64,000 nucleotides of DNA. It comes from Thelonectria olida (taxonomy: Eukaryota > Ascomycota > Sordariomycetes > Hypocreales > Nectriaceae). A program made the translations under genes and the position numbers. Positions 43,426-55,346 of the stretch are shown one piece after another; position 1 is the first letter of the stretch; the number at the start of each line of letters is the position of its first letter. The stretch is from positions 434,001-498,000 of the forward strand of contig JAGPYM010000023.1 in assembly GCA_020736575.1 (NCBI GenBank), in the 5' to 3' direction. Below the pieces are notes generated by a model. That model saw only the letters and a program-made list of their open reading frames with translations, had not been told where the DNA came from and did not search any database.

Positions 43426-46400
43426 TCATTCCCGCTGCCTGCATAGCCAAGATATCGACCATTTCTTCTTCCCCTTGTTCTTCGCGGGGTCCTTCAACAT
43501 CGCTGGAGGACTGGCCGAGGTAGTCTGTGCGCGTGAAGATGACGAAGACATCTCGAATAGTCCTGACTCATCTGAGCGACCAACTCTGGGCTGGCTGCTG
43601 TTTGAAGCAGACGGAGGCGTTTCAGTAGACTCGCTATCGACTTGGCCATCCGTCTTCTTATTCTTTGGCCACGGCCACCTGTACGGCGTATGTCCAAACA
43701 CAACCGCCCCATTGCACTCAATGCTTCCTATAGTGATACCCAAACACGTGCTGGGAATATCAAGGTGAAGATTTCGTCCCTTTGGTAAGAGCAGCTGGAC
43801 TGGATCATGATGGTGTGGAGGCGTTCCTCCATCCGAATCCAGACAAGCACATGGTGAGAAGAGCGTGGCCCGTGATGACCACGTTATGTCCGCAGTGATC
43901 AACCCCGGATCCAAGGTCTGGACGTTAGTCGATGCATGGATCGTTTTCAATGTTGCAATAGAAGAGCCCAAGTAATCCTTGTTCTTGGGAACAGTCACCC
44001 AGTTTGGGCAAATATTCCGTTCTTCGGGCTCGAGCAACTCTCCAAACCCTTTCCCGAAGATGGTGACGGCCTTGATAGACCGGATGTAATCAACCCACCC
44101 ACGGCCGCTGGCTTGCAAATGGTAGATTCTCCGCTGAACCGGACCGGCCGGTCCTGCGATATCCCAGAAATCCCATCCTGCAAGACTCTTCTCTAACAGT
44201 TTGCTCGATGGACGGATCCAGTAACCGTCTTGAGCAGCAACTTCGGCTTGCTTGTCTACAAGGGCTTCGAGCTGAGGTAGAACCTCTTGAACTCTGTTAC
44301 GTAGGCGGTAGGGGACTTCAACCAGTTGTCCACTCGCATTCGGCTCCACATCATCAACGTACAGCTGAACGTTGAGGTTCTCGGGATTTCCCAATATTTC
44401 AACAGCGGTCATCCCATGGTCCCCGGCCAACCCCAGAAAATCATCCCCTTCAAGCTTGAGTGCTCCTGGAAATTTCCACTTGGACTTATATGCTGGATGG
44501 TTCCTGTCTTGCTCGATCGAGGCTCGAACTAGGTGCAACAGACAGGATGCACCATCAACCAGCCATGCTCTTCGATCGTCAACGTCCATTAATACTAAGG
44601 ATTGAGAATAGATCCAGGCTAGCATTCTTGAAAAGCCCCTTTCCCTGGCCAGGCGAAGAGGTTTATCGCGTTTGCCAGGTGACACAGAAATGCCGCCGAT
44701 CAAGCCAGAACCACCTTCAACATACAACTTGTCGATCACGAATGAGGTTGGAAAAGGGGGCAGGATAGAGCGTTGTATGCCAAACCCCGCTTGAGGATGT
44801 CCTATACAGAAAGTTATTTAGGATGCTGAACAAAGGATAAGGTTTCTCCAACATGCCCACCTGTGAACTCTCGGACGTGTGAGCACCACCCAACGACGTG
44901 CCGACGGGTTTCGAGATCTTTAAGTTCCAAGTCCTTGGGAGTGACAATCCGCATTCCCTCGGGTCCCTCCAGCCGTGTGTCGCAATACGAGATTCGTTCG
45001 CCATCTGCGTTGAACAAGAAATGCCAAATGGCAGCGTCTGCGTCAATAGCTGTCACAACCAGAAGCGAGCAAAACCCTTTTAGCATGATGTTTCCATCTA
45101 TATTGAACACCTGGTTGGATTGCACCAGTTCTGCCATGACTTCCAGGGGAATTTCGAGACCAGTGTCTCCCTGGTCGCGATGGCGAGTCGGATAGCCTGC
45201 GACGATCACAGGATTTCGGAACATATTGGCCCAACAGAATCCTGACAACAAAGGATTAGAGTCGTCCATTCTACTCACAAAGAACGCAATCCGACAGGTC
45301 GCATTTGTTGTGATGTTGCCCTCATGGGCGTTCTGTCCATGGATATTAACCGACAAGATCCGGGGTAAGCAAGCGATTACTCCCTCGGGGAGCTCTGATG
45401 GACGTAAAGCAGAACCTAGCCATCCCAGTTGCTCGCCAATCTCGGCGACAAACTCGAATCCTCCTCTCACAACGATGCAGCAGTGAGATTGGTCTTGTGT
45501 TATAGTCAACGATGATCCGTCTGACAGTTCGACTAAGAAGTGTTCAGTAAGTAGCCATTTGGATAGGGTCAAGATGTCAACCGAACTTACGATCGCATGA
45601 AGCAAACTGGGTGGATGATAGAAATTTATTCAAAAGAGAGATGAGAGGATGATATAAGCCAGGCCAAGTCTGCTCAAAATACTGCTGGACGGTTGTTGCC
45701 TGGGCATGTCGTCGGGTGCCGGTAACACATAGAATATGGTCTAGGATAGTTGGGCCGGAATTGACGTACTCCTGGTCGATAACAAATTTCCTAAGGTCCC
45801 ATTCCAAGCCGAATGTCATCTTGACTGAGGGTTGAGCTTGTCTCCGGCTCAATTTTCTCATCGTCTCGTCTTCCAAGAGCTTGCTCCGGATGGATTCACC
45901 GATTTCATACATCAAGTTTGGATCCGGCATGTCCAGTTGCAAGTGCTTCTGCAATGATGATAAAAGCCACTGATATGCGCGTGATGTTTCAATAAATGAT
46001 CGATAGTCTTCAATCTGCGGTAGTGGAGAGTCTCGAGACTGATTTTGGCTCCCAATGTCGCCAACCGCGCCTGATGGTTCTGATGAAATATGACTGTCGA
46101 GCGAGGACACCCAGTGCGTAACGTCATTGGGATCCTTCTTGAACGGCTCCCGAGGCGGTAGAGTTTTCTCATAGTCAGCACCATCAGGCGATCCTTCTAT
46201 TTCTGTTGCTCGTGATCCGCTTGTTCCTGTTTCCTTCTCGAGTATGTCGTTGTCACTGCTTTGACTACGAGGTTCTCCAGGAAAAGTTTGAGCAACAGAT
46301 TTGACAATATCCCTACACAAAACATTAGTAAAGGGGCCACAAAATTTAATATCACGTACCTTCTGTGACGATGAACAAACACTGAAGCTTCTCGCTGGGC

Positions 46401-49400
46401 TCTTTTAGTAGATTCTCCGTGGAGCCTTCGAGAGAAGCTTTTCAGTAATTCGGGAAGCAGAACCCCATAAAACCCTTCAGGTAACTCCTCGAGCATCAAA
46501 AGTCTTTGGAGTTCATCTGAGAGTTGTTGAGAAAACTCATCGACGTAAGTGTCTTGCAAACCTTGAGGAATAACTGAGCCGACCGAGTAAAGAGAAGCAT
46601 TATCGCTGTCATGCTTGGTTGAGTGCCCTCCGCTTTCAAGACTTGCATACCCAGAGTCGGGTTTGGAGATCATCTCAGTTGCATCACCTGCATCTGAGCT
46701 ACCAGGGTCGAGGAGAGAGCCCTGAACGTGGTGATCAAGCTCGACCGAGTGAGGGTCGATCGTGTCAAGTTTACCTACAGCTTGTGGCTCAATAACGTTT
46801 TCTCGGAAGTCTAGTTCACTCTCATGAATGTTTGCGCTTCTAACGTCCACTTTGCTAGTCGCAACCAATAGCTGGACGATAGCCTTGTGCCCATTCTCGG
46901 CGGCATACGACAGCGGCGTCCGGCCAGTGCTATCCACCACCGAGGTGGTGGCGCTATTGTCTAGCAACAGCCGCGCAACGGCCACGTGACCGCCCTCGGC
47001 GGCATACGACAGCGGTGTCCTGCCAGTGCTATCCACCGCCTCCTTGTCGGCGCCATTGTCAAGCAGTCGCTCGACGATAGCCTCGTGCCCATTCTCGGCG
47101 GCATACGACAGCGGTGTCCGGCCAGTGCTATCCACCGCCTCCTTGTCGGCGCCATTGTCAAGCAGTCGCTCGACGATAGCCTCGTGGCCCTTCTCGGTAG
47201 CGGACAAGAGTAGTTTCCGCCGAATCTTGTCCACTGAATCGACCTGGGCTCCTTTCATTAGTCGGCTGGCTACAGCCTCATGTCCACTGCAAAGGGCATA
47301 GGTTACTGGTGTCCCTCCAATTTCATCCTTTGAGTCGACACGGGCTCCTGCCTTGACCAGCCGCTCTGCGACGGCCATGTGGCCATTCCAAGCAGCGTAT
47401 GATAGCGGCGTTCGACCGTATCTATCTCTTGTGTCGACTTCCGCGCCTTTCGGAAACGATTGTTTGGTGATGTTTTTCAAGCGAATCTTAGGACCCTTGA
47501 TCAACAGCTTCACAATACCATCAAATCCGTTCTCTGAAGCCCAAGAGAGCGCTGAACGCTGATAAGTGCCATCTCTAGCATCTACCTCAACATCATCCAT
47601 TCCAAGTAGAAGTTTTGCAATTTGCTCAAGTCCGAAATATGAGGCAATCATGAGGGTCGTGAAATCCTGAGGAAAGCCCATCTGTGTGCTCGCCCAGTAG
47701 ATCCTGAACCAAGTCTGACAACGTCTTGAACTCGCATCACAGATTCGCCGCAGTGATTCTATGACTGCATCCTCTTCGATATCTGACGCTCGGAAGTGGG
47801 CAGCCCAGTTTGTAGCAGAGTAGTCAAGGAAGACGTGATCACGAAGGTAGTGGGATACTTTTCCGTTCAGATTTTCGTCTAGATTTTCGTCCATAGGATG
47901 GGTCTCAAACTCAGTAAAGAGAAGGTGCCAGATACAGATCTGGCAAAGAATGCGATGGGACTCTGGTGGCCGGAGTGAGGATTTCCATATGAGCCGATTG
48001 TTGTGGTCCCCTCGAGGATCCGGATCGTCTTTCGGGACCAAGAATTCTTTCGCGGTCTGGTGAAGGAGATAGATCTTCGAGTCTTTGACGGTTACGAAGA
48101 GGCCGCAGAGGTCTCTGATATACCTGCCGAAGCGCTCCTCTGGTCTGTCATCCACGTCTTTATAGGACCTGTGACTTTGTCGAAGTGCCAACGCCAGGTC
48201 CATTTCTGCCAGAGTCAAGGGCCGTGCTGCCGCGACGATAATATGCAGGAGTTTCTTGGCTTCTTCGGGCTTTCTACTCTTAGATAGAATCCTCTCGTAC
48301 GCGTCATCGACGGTTCGTGGAAGTGAGGAAGTGGCCTCGCGTATCTTGGTCTTATTGATGCTGATGTCGCTTTCGATCAACTCTAGGGTGAGGTAAACCC
48401 ATAGATATGTCTGGTTAGGAACACGCCGGAGCTCTTGCAAGAGTAGCTGTTCCTCGTCTGGTTTGAGATACAGGTTTTCTCGGATGCGCGAAACTCTGTG
48501 TTCTATATAGACATCGATCTCTCGGGCAATCTTCGATGTCTCCGCGTCGCTTTCCCCCTTCAGGTGGATGACAGGCAGCCCCGGAATATTGAGAGGCTGG
48601 AAACCCCGTCCGATTTTGTCATAGGGCCGACTTGTTACGAGAAACTTCAGGTTGGCGTTATCCTTCGTGTCATTCTCCGTGTCATAGAATTTGCGCAGGG
48701 CTTGGGCAAGTTTGAGCCGTTCTTGGTCTTCGCATTCATCGAATGCGTCAAGAATACAGACTAACTCGCCAGCATTCTTGTTCTGCGAAGCTATAACCAG
48801 GACCTCCCAGAGTTCATCAAACGAGCTGGTAAGATCTGCTTTATAGGCTTCGAGCCGCTTGACAATCCCGCCAGAGAAAAGGTCCTGTCTTCGTGTGAAG
48901 AGCTGATATAGGATGCAGCTGAGAGCACTTTCCGCGCTCCTCTGATCCTCGAAGTCGTCCTTAAAGAAGAAATAGCAGGTCGTTCTGGATTCCGTAGTCT
49001 TAAGCTCAGAGTCCACCAGGTATTTTGCCAAGACGGACTTTCCGGACCCGGGATTTGCGGACACCCAGAGCATGCTTGACGATTTGCTTTCTCGCCATTG
49101 CTGAAAGTCGCGGTGGCCTACGAACCACTCACACGTCTCTGGGACCCGATCTGGATTCCTGTTCTTTCTGTCCAGATACGGTGAGGTATGGAGGGTCTGG
49201 AGGATATCACTCCGAGTCTTGTCGTCTTTGTTGGATTGAACTTCATAGCAGAAAAGGTCAGTCTATTGGTCATGAATTTGGCTATCAATTCTGTCATTAC
49301 GTACCGAAAGTCATAGTGTGCGCATTAAACTGTTTGCCACTGCCAGAGTTGATCTTATGATCTTGGCCAGTAATGTTAGACTGATAGCCCGTTCCCCCAG

Positions 49401-49938
49401 AGGCGATATTTTGGGAGTTTGTCCCAGGACTGTTGAAATCCGAGTCTGGCACGGATGACTCCACGTTCGACAGCCGATCAATAGCCTCCTTCAGCTGGGC
49501 CATCTGGCTCTGGGTTGCCGTCTTGAACAACTGATTGGTAGCTAATGCATCCAAGCCTCTCAGGATACCTTGCATCAGGGTCTCTACCCGGTGTGCTTTG
49601 CCCAAGCGGAGCAGAGAGGTGCGATAGAAGTCGAGCGCGGATCCGTCCTTCGCATTATTCACCCCTTTTTCAACTTTCTCAAAGATGTCCAGCAGCATTT
49701 TGGCCTTCTCTTCGCAGCCGCTGACCACAGGCTGGAGGGCCTTTTTGGATGATTCATCCAGGCCCAGGCCTTGGAGCTGATCAAGGGCCAGACTCAGAGT
49801 GTCTTGGGCAAGAGGGAGATTCCGGTTCACTTCATTGAACTCATTCGGAAGGCATCTGAGGTGTTGGATCGCCTTATATGTCGAAGAGATGGCTTGAACG
49901 ACTGCGATTGTGGACGCAATGACGCTGAGGGGATCCAT
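43426..49938 (-). CDS. SesA-PP motif-NACHT-ankyrin NOD-like receptor with long novel C-terminus
   Basis: Five exons on the complement (49938-49305, 49240-46360, 46312-45591, 45532-44861, 44801-43426) total 6,285 nt, exactly in frame, for 2,094 aa. Residues 1-130 are a SesA-like NACHT-associated helical domain (MDPLSVIASTIAVVQAISS). Residues about 175-211 carry a PP/sigma-like amyloid motif (INSGSGKQFNAHTMTFG). At 268-390 is the NACHT: Walker A ANPGSGKS, Walker B CILDAFDE. About 740-1015 are ankyrin repeats, including two almost identical units (DNGADKEAVDSTGRTPLSYA). About 1170-2094 is a conserved-looking module I cannot name (YVEGGSGLIGGISVSPGKRD, RAWLVDGASCLLHLVRAS). Such receptors sense a non-self cue through repeats and trigger cell death through the amyloid motif. 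No disablement is seen. Confidence 0.85.
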
Positions 49939-52111
49939 TTCGATCTTCAGGTTAAGGCTCTGTCGAGGTCCGGGTAGACGGGGGTCGGGAAATGAGTCGG
50001 TTTCCTGCGATCACCGTGAGTTGTGGTACAACTACCTCATTCATGGGGGATCGTACGTCTGCGATTCTCGAAGGGGTTACGAAGAGTACCAAAGGGAGAA
50101 GGTTTGGGACGTCCGAGGCAGCGATGCGGAGGTCCCTGGCCGGTACTCAGCCACGAAGATGAGAGTTGGGGATATTTCGCCAGCGAAGTATGGCCTCCGT
50201 TCGCTACCGACAAAGGCCGACAAGGCTGTGGACCATAAATATTAGAGACAAGATGACGGATTGAAGGAATTATCACAGCCTCGTGGAGAAGGAAAAGGGA
50301 AACTGGGCGAAGAGACGCATCGAGCAAAGGGGCGGGGTCGAGGCCAGCTGAAGGTCACAAATTGTTAGGGGGCTATCGCAAGGGCACTGTTGTCGCGAAT
50401 GTGGCTTAGCGCTCTGTGTCACTCCAGCTTCTGCTTGGACGAACAGACGGCTACTGCGGGCGCTCACGCCCTAGTTGGCTAGGTTTTGCCGTGCTAGCTG
50501 TCAATCCCGTCAATCCTGTTGTGCTCATCTTGTGTCTCGTTGGAGTAATATGAGTGAGTGCGTCTAGTCAGCGGGACAACCCGACGCTACAGGCCCTCTA
50601 TGCCGCTCCAATGAGATGAACTATTGGGCAGTCGGATCTTGGAGCGGGTGGGCCGGCAAGCCACTGTGTATCCTCGTGTCGCTCCAGCCAACCCTTTCTA
50701 CCCGCCTGGCTGGGCAAACAGGTCAAAGCGCACCGCGACCAATCATCCTGCCGAATGCAAGAGGCGGAGCAGGAGCGGCGGCAAACGTGGTGAAATGTTC
50801 TAGGCGTAATCCGCACCGAGTCTAATAAAAAGTTGATAACAGTGTCCGATTGCATCACTTCCGGGAGCAACGACCTACCCAGCAGCTTCCTTGTCCGCAG
50901 TGATCCGGCGAAGCCACCCTCCTCGACCGCGAGCGCGCTCTTGCAGGTGAATCATCACATCTTGTCCAATAATCATCGTTCTCATGTGTGTGCTACGGCA
51001 CGTTGGTATCATACGGATACGCGTCACCAATCATGCCCGACTGCCGGCTTATGGACCAAGGCACGTGCCGCCACCAAATATGATCTGGTTTAGCGCCAGG
51101 TCAGTAGTTGCGCCGTGTTGTGTTTTCATGAACGAATCGTGCCCAATCCACCGCAGCCTTCAGCCATGTCAATTCAGGGGCCCGCTTCTCAGCAGCCTGG
51201 AGATGGCTGACAATTCTCAAAACGGAGCCGAAATTGGGAGGCCATAGAGTCGAGTACGCCGTTTGTGCTCTCTGTCGTTGACCTGTTCATGCTAACAGCT
51301 CTGCTAACAGTGTCCCCCATTCTCCACCCATCTTCTCGAGCGCGAGAACGAGCATGGCGCCATCGCGTCGCGACACGATATGGACCGGCTCCTGTCGCTC
51401 TTGCCCGCGTCGTACTCGTTGTACTCGGCTTACGAAGTTCGCTCTTGTTACTTGTACCTTTTGTCGTCGAACGAACTGAGGAAGTAAACGAAGTAAACGA
51501 AGCAATAGACTAAGTACACTGCCATATTTTTATTTTTAGTTTAATTTTATTTTCATTTTTCTCGAATTAGGGGGGGATTCTTGTCACTGATGCAATGATG
51601 CCTACCGGTAACTATCGAACGAACAGTATGACAATTTTGCCAATTCTCTGCTCTCTTTGCTTTGAGCAAGCTTCGATAGTGATTTACTGTAAGGACTTCA
51701 TGTGTCTGAACTTCTCCACTCCTCCATCGCCAAATACCAAACATTGACCATTGCTTGGCCGCATATTTCTCTTTTGCAAACGTTAGACAGACCCATTGTT
51801 AGGCAGCTTAGCTTTTAGTTGACTTAGATTCCGCGCTTTGGGTTGTGGCTGTTAGGTAGTGTTGTGATCTGACTCTGTCGTATTCAGTACATGTGCCAGC
51901 CTCCTTTTTCATACGACCAGAGGCCTCAGATACCCCAGATACATCTCCAAATACATGCTCCGGCTCAGGAAGCAGGTTTCGAGGCGGGTTAAAGTTGTAA
52001 ACATACAGGCGTTATACTAAGTTATAAAAAGCATTATGTGCTAATACATAAACAATTACTAAGTACAGTTATTGCTAAGGCTCACTAAGATTATGGAATA
52101 ACAAGTAAGTA
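49939..52111. other. Intergenic, receptor promoter side to pogo element
   Basis: No supported gene. Frames are short and antisense to one another. AT-rich tract at 51520-51560. Confidence 0.45.
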
Positions 52112-52113
52112 TA

Positions 52114-53972
52114 ACGTGCATGATAAGCGAGCGGTGAATACAAGCGAGCGGTGAAATTTTTCACCAACCACCTAACCTCACCCTTCAACTTAATTGTCTC
52201 AACCACACATTATGTCATTATCAATTAAGAAGGCAAATATCAACCTTGCCCTTCAAGCCCTTCAGAACGACCCTCAATTAACTCCCTATCGCGCTTCAAA
52301 GATCTTCAAGGTCTCTGATACAACGTTACGCCGCCGACGCGATGGTATCCCTACTCGACGCGATATTGTGCCCAATTCGCGGAAACTATCTGATCTAGAG
52401 GAACAGACTCTTATTGAGTATATCCTTGATCTAGATTCGCGAGGATTTCCCCCGCGAGTTAGTGATGTTGAAGAAATGGCCAACCGACTGCTTGCTGACC
52501 GCGACGCGTCACCAGTTGGCAAGCGCTGGGCTTCCATCTTCATTAAGCGACAACCAGAGCTCACGATGCGTTTTAATCGTAAATACGATTACCAGAGAGC
52601 TAAATGCGAAGATCCGGCTATTATTTGCAAGTGGTTCTCGCTTGTGGAGAATACAATCGCGAAATATGGTATCACCCTATCTGATATCTATAACTTTGAC
52701 GAGACTGGCTTTATGATGGGTGTGATCGCCAGCGGAATGGTTGTTACAGGCGCAGAAAGGCGTGGAAGACCGAAATCAGTCCAGCATGGAAACCGGGAAT
52801 GGGTTACAGTCATCCAGGCTATTAATGCGGAAGGGTGGGCGATCCACCCGTTCATCGTGGTTGCGGGCCAATATCACCTCTCCAGCTGGTATCAAGAAAG
52901 CAACCTCCCGGGCGATTGGGCTATTGCTACGACTCAAAATGGCTGGACAGACAATGAGACGGGTCTTGAGTGGCTCAAGCACTTCGATCAACACACAAAA
53001 ACCCGGTCAAATGGCCACTATCGTCTTCTAATCCTCGATGGGCATGAAAGCCACCATTCAACCAAGTTTGAGACATATTGTAAGGAGAACAACATCATCA
53101 CGCTCTGTATGCCACCTCATTCATCCCATTTACTCCAGCCTCTTGATGTCGGGTGCTTTGGCCCGCTCAAGAAGGCCTACGGTCGGCAAATAGAGCATCT
53201 GATCAGATGCTCTATAACCCACGTTTCAAAGACGGAGTTCCTTTCGGCCTTTTACGCCGCCTTTCAAGCCGCTATGACAAAAAGCAATATCCAGGGAAGT
53301 TTTAGAGGAGCCGGACTTGTTCCTCTAGATCCAGAAAATGTGCTTTCAAAGCTTGATGTGCAGCTACGGACTCCAACACCTGTTGAAGAGGAGGCTAGCC
53401 TTCCGGGCCCTTGGGTTTCAAAGACCCCAAAGACTGTCCTTGAGGCTAGCTCTCAGTCTGAATACCTTGAAAGACGAATTAAAAGGCATCAGAGCAGCTC
53501 TCCAACCTCTATTCTAGAGGCACTTCAGTCATTTTCTAAGGGAACAAAGGCAATAATGCATCAAATAGCATTGTTAAAGTCTGAGAACCAAATCCTTCGA
53601 CAGGCGAATGAGACCCTTAGCAGGCGGCGCAGAGCAAAAAAGACACGCCTACATAATGGAGGGAAGATGACTCTAGATGAGGGAAGAGAAGCAATTGATC
53701 AGAAGGATGTTGATATGCAGCTAGTAGCCGAATCGTCGAGAAGTCGTGGTCAGGGAGGGTCAGCGCGACCGAAGGAAAGGCGTTGTGGAACATGCGGCAA
53801 GACAGGTCATAATGCAAGAACATGTCAGTCGTTATAGAGACGTCTGGAGAGGAGTATACCAATTAGTTTTAATTGATTAGATAGTTTGTTGTGATTTTAC
53901 TGAAGAATCTGTAATATAGGTGGTGAAAATTTCACCGCTCGCTTGTATTCACCGCTCGCTTATCATGCACGT
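52114..53972. mobile_element. Complete pogo/Fot1-like DNA transposon
   Basis: A terminal inverted repeat of about 52 bp begins ACGTGCATGATAAGCGAGCG at 52114 and ends as its complement at 53972. The two ends differ by one T in a T-run. TA dinucleotides flank both ends (52112-52113, 53973-53974), the expected Tc1/mariner target duplication. Each end contains AAGCGAGCGGTGAA twice in tandem, separated by TAC. A single intact transposase gene lies inside. The structure suggests a recent insertion that could still be mobile. Confidence 0.9.
52212..53837 (+). CDS. Pogo-like transposase (CENP-B HTH, DDE_1, CCHC knuckle)
   Basis: ATG 52212 gives 541 aa. The N-terminus is a psq/CENP-B-type helix-turn-helix pair: YRASKIFKVSDTTLRRRR, then the second unit from EEQTLIEYILDLDSRGF to NRKYDY. 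The catalytic core has YNFDETGFMMG (first Asp), LLILDGHESHH (second Asp) and LLQPLDVGCFGPLKKAYG (third Asp), so the DDD triad is complete. After a coiled, Ser-rich stretch, the C-terminus is a zinc knuckle, CGTCGKTGHNARTC. No stop or frameshift interrupts it. I chose ATG 52212 because the frame upstream reaches only a TTG within the TIR-proximal leader. Confidence 0.93.
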   Translation: MSLSIKKANINLALQALQNDPQLTPYRASKIFKVSDTTLRRRRDGIPTRRDIVPNSRKLSDLEEQTLIEYILDLDSRGFPPRVSDVEEMANRLLADRDASPVGKRWASIFIKRQPELTMRFNRKYDYQRAKCEDPAIICKWFSLVENTIAKYGITLSDIYNFDETGFMMGVIASGMVVTGAERRGRPKSVQHGNREWVTVIQAINAEGWAIHPFIVVAGQYHLSSWYQESNLPGDWAIATTQNGWTDNETGLEWLKHFDQHTKTRSNGHYRLLILDGHESHHSTKFETYCKENNIITLCMPPHSSHLLQPLDVGCFGPLKKAYGRQIEHLIRCSITHVSKTEFLSAFYAAFQAAMTKSNIQGSFRGAGLVPLDPENVLSKLDVQLRTPTPVEEEASLPGPWVSKTPKTVLEASSQSEYLERRIKRHQSSSPTSILEALQSFSKGTKAIMHQIALLKSENQILRQANETLSRRRRAKKTRLHNGGKMTLDEGREAIDQKDVDMQLVAESSRSRGQGGSARPKERRCGTCGKTGHNARTCQSL

Positions 53973-53974
53973 TA

Positions 53975-55346
53975 AATAATTAGATTTTTTTAAGGTTTAT
54001 GCATGGTCTGCAACGAATGCGTGTCTTGGGGTATGAAGGAAGGAGATATGCATGTAATGAAGCCCCGCCATTAAGGGTGTAGGACAGAAAATGACTCCTT
54101 GTGGCAAAGAGCGAACATACATGATCAAGAATCCAGATTGGGTCAAGATTTGATCCAAATCTAGTTTAAAACCCTTGTGTGTTCAGAATACGTACTGCGT
54201 ATCCAACGCCATCAACGCGCCCAGACGTTAATCAGGTCTGCCCCACTTCACTATGTTCACGATAATGACCAGCTGTCCCTCTGCAACCTCCACGAAGAGG
54301 CAATTGAGCCCAGATTCGATGGCTGGGGCAGTGGGGAGCACTTATGTTCTTTTTTGGTTGGGGGGGGGGGGAAGAGCCCCCGTACCGCGCGCTCATTGGC
54401 CAGCCACGGTCGTGGTGCCCTCGGCGTCCTCCGATTGATGGACCAACACGTTACGGAGGGAAATGCGCTACAACAGCAAGAACGAAACTTTTGAAAATCG
54501 ACTAATTTCTGCACGCAAACGCAACCTCGAGAGGACAATTGAATAGCCCAGTATCCCGCGAATTGCGCAGTGCAACTTGGAGACCATGACGACCTCGTGA
54601 CCCCAAGAGACAGCCTGGCCGGCCGAACTCCGCGAGCAGGCCAACTCCCACTCCCATAGCGGTGGTACCACCCGATAGTGATCTAGAGACCTGGGCTGAA
54701 TGGGCGTTCATACGACGATAACGATTCCTGGTGTTGAAAGTAAGCCCCGTCATTTTTTTTCTACCATTAATGGCCGCCCTGTGAGGCTTCTTGCCGTATC
54801 GGAAGTCAGCAATGCATCGTATTCAGGGCGCTGGACCTAGACGAATGATATTAGCCTCCGGATATTCCTTTGCCCAATATGGATATCCCGATATTGTATT
54901 GTGACAATATGGCAAGCTGCATATTGTATTGGCACAATATCGGATAGGGCATATCATATCGTATGTATTGCAATATATTGTTTTATTGCCATATTATTAG
55001 CAACACTGCTTAGTCTTTGTGGCCCTCGTGTTCTTGCCTGTCTTGAAAAGCTGGCCTTTGTGGCCACCGTCGTCGCCATTGAACGAGACTGGGTTATTGT
55101 GATTGCCGAGCATTTCTGCCGTAGAAGAGAATTCCCCAAGTCGCCCCTTCCTGATAATTGCACCAATATCGGCGTGTTCTGTGCTGAAAAAAAAACAGGT
55201 GTTTTTGAGGGTGAGAGGAATACTATTAAAATCGCCACCTTTAAATGAAAGTGGGAGGGAGGTATCAAAATACATCGTTGCTCCGCGGCAAAACGCCCGA
55301 CTCTCAGCAATGCTTTCAGGCCAGCTAAATAAAGCGTATCTTCTTA
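53975..55346. other. Gene-free stretch with AT repeats
   Basis: 54361-54372 is a run of G. From 54840 to 54990 CAATAT/ATATTG words recur about ten times in both orientations. No supported gene. Confidence 0.5.

Noticed and set aside
46197..46360. Apparent transmembrane helix (VAPLLMFCVGILSNLLL) at the end of the NACHT-ANK ORF
   Set aside because: It is encoded by the 46359-46313 intron and read-through; with the intron removed the next exon joins in frame.
46986..47301. Plus-strand ORFs made of repeated GGIRQRCPASAIHRL units
   Set aside because: They are the reverse complement of the two near-identical ankyrin repeats of the receptor.
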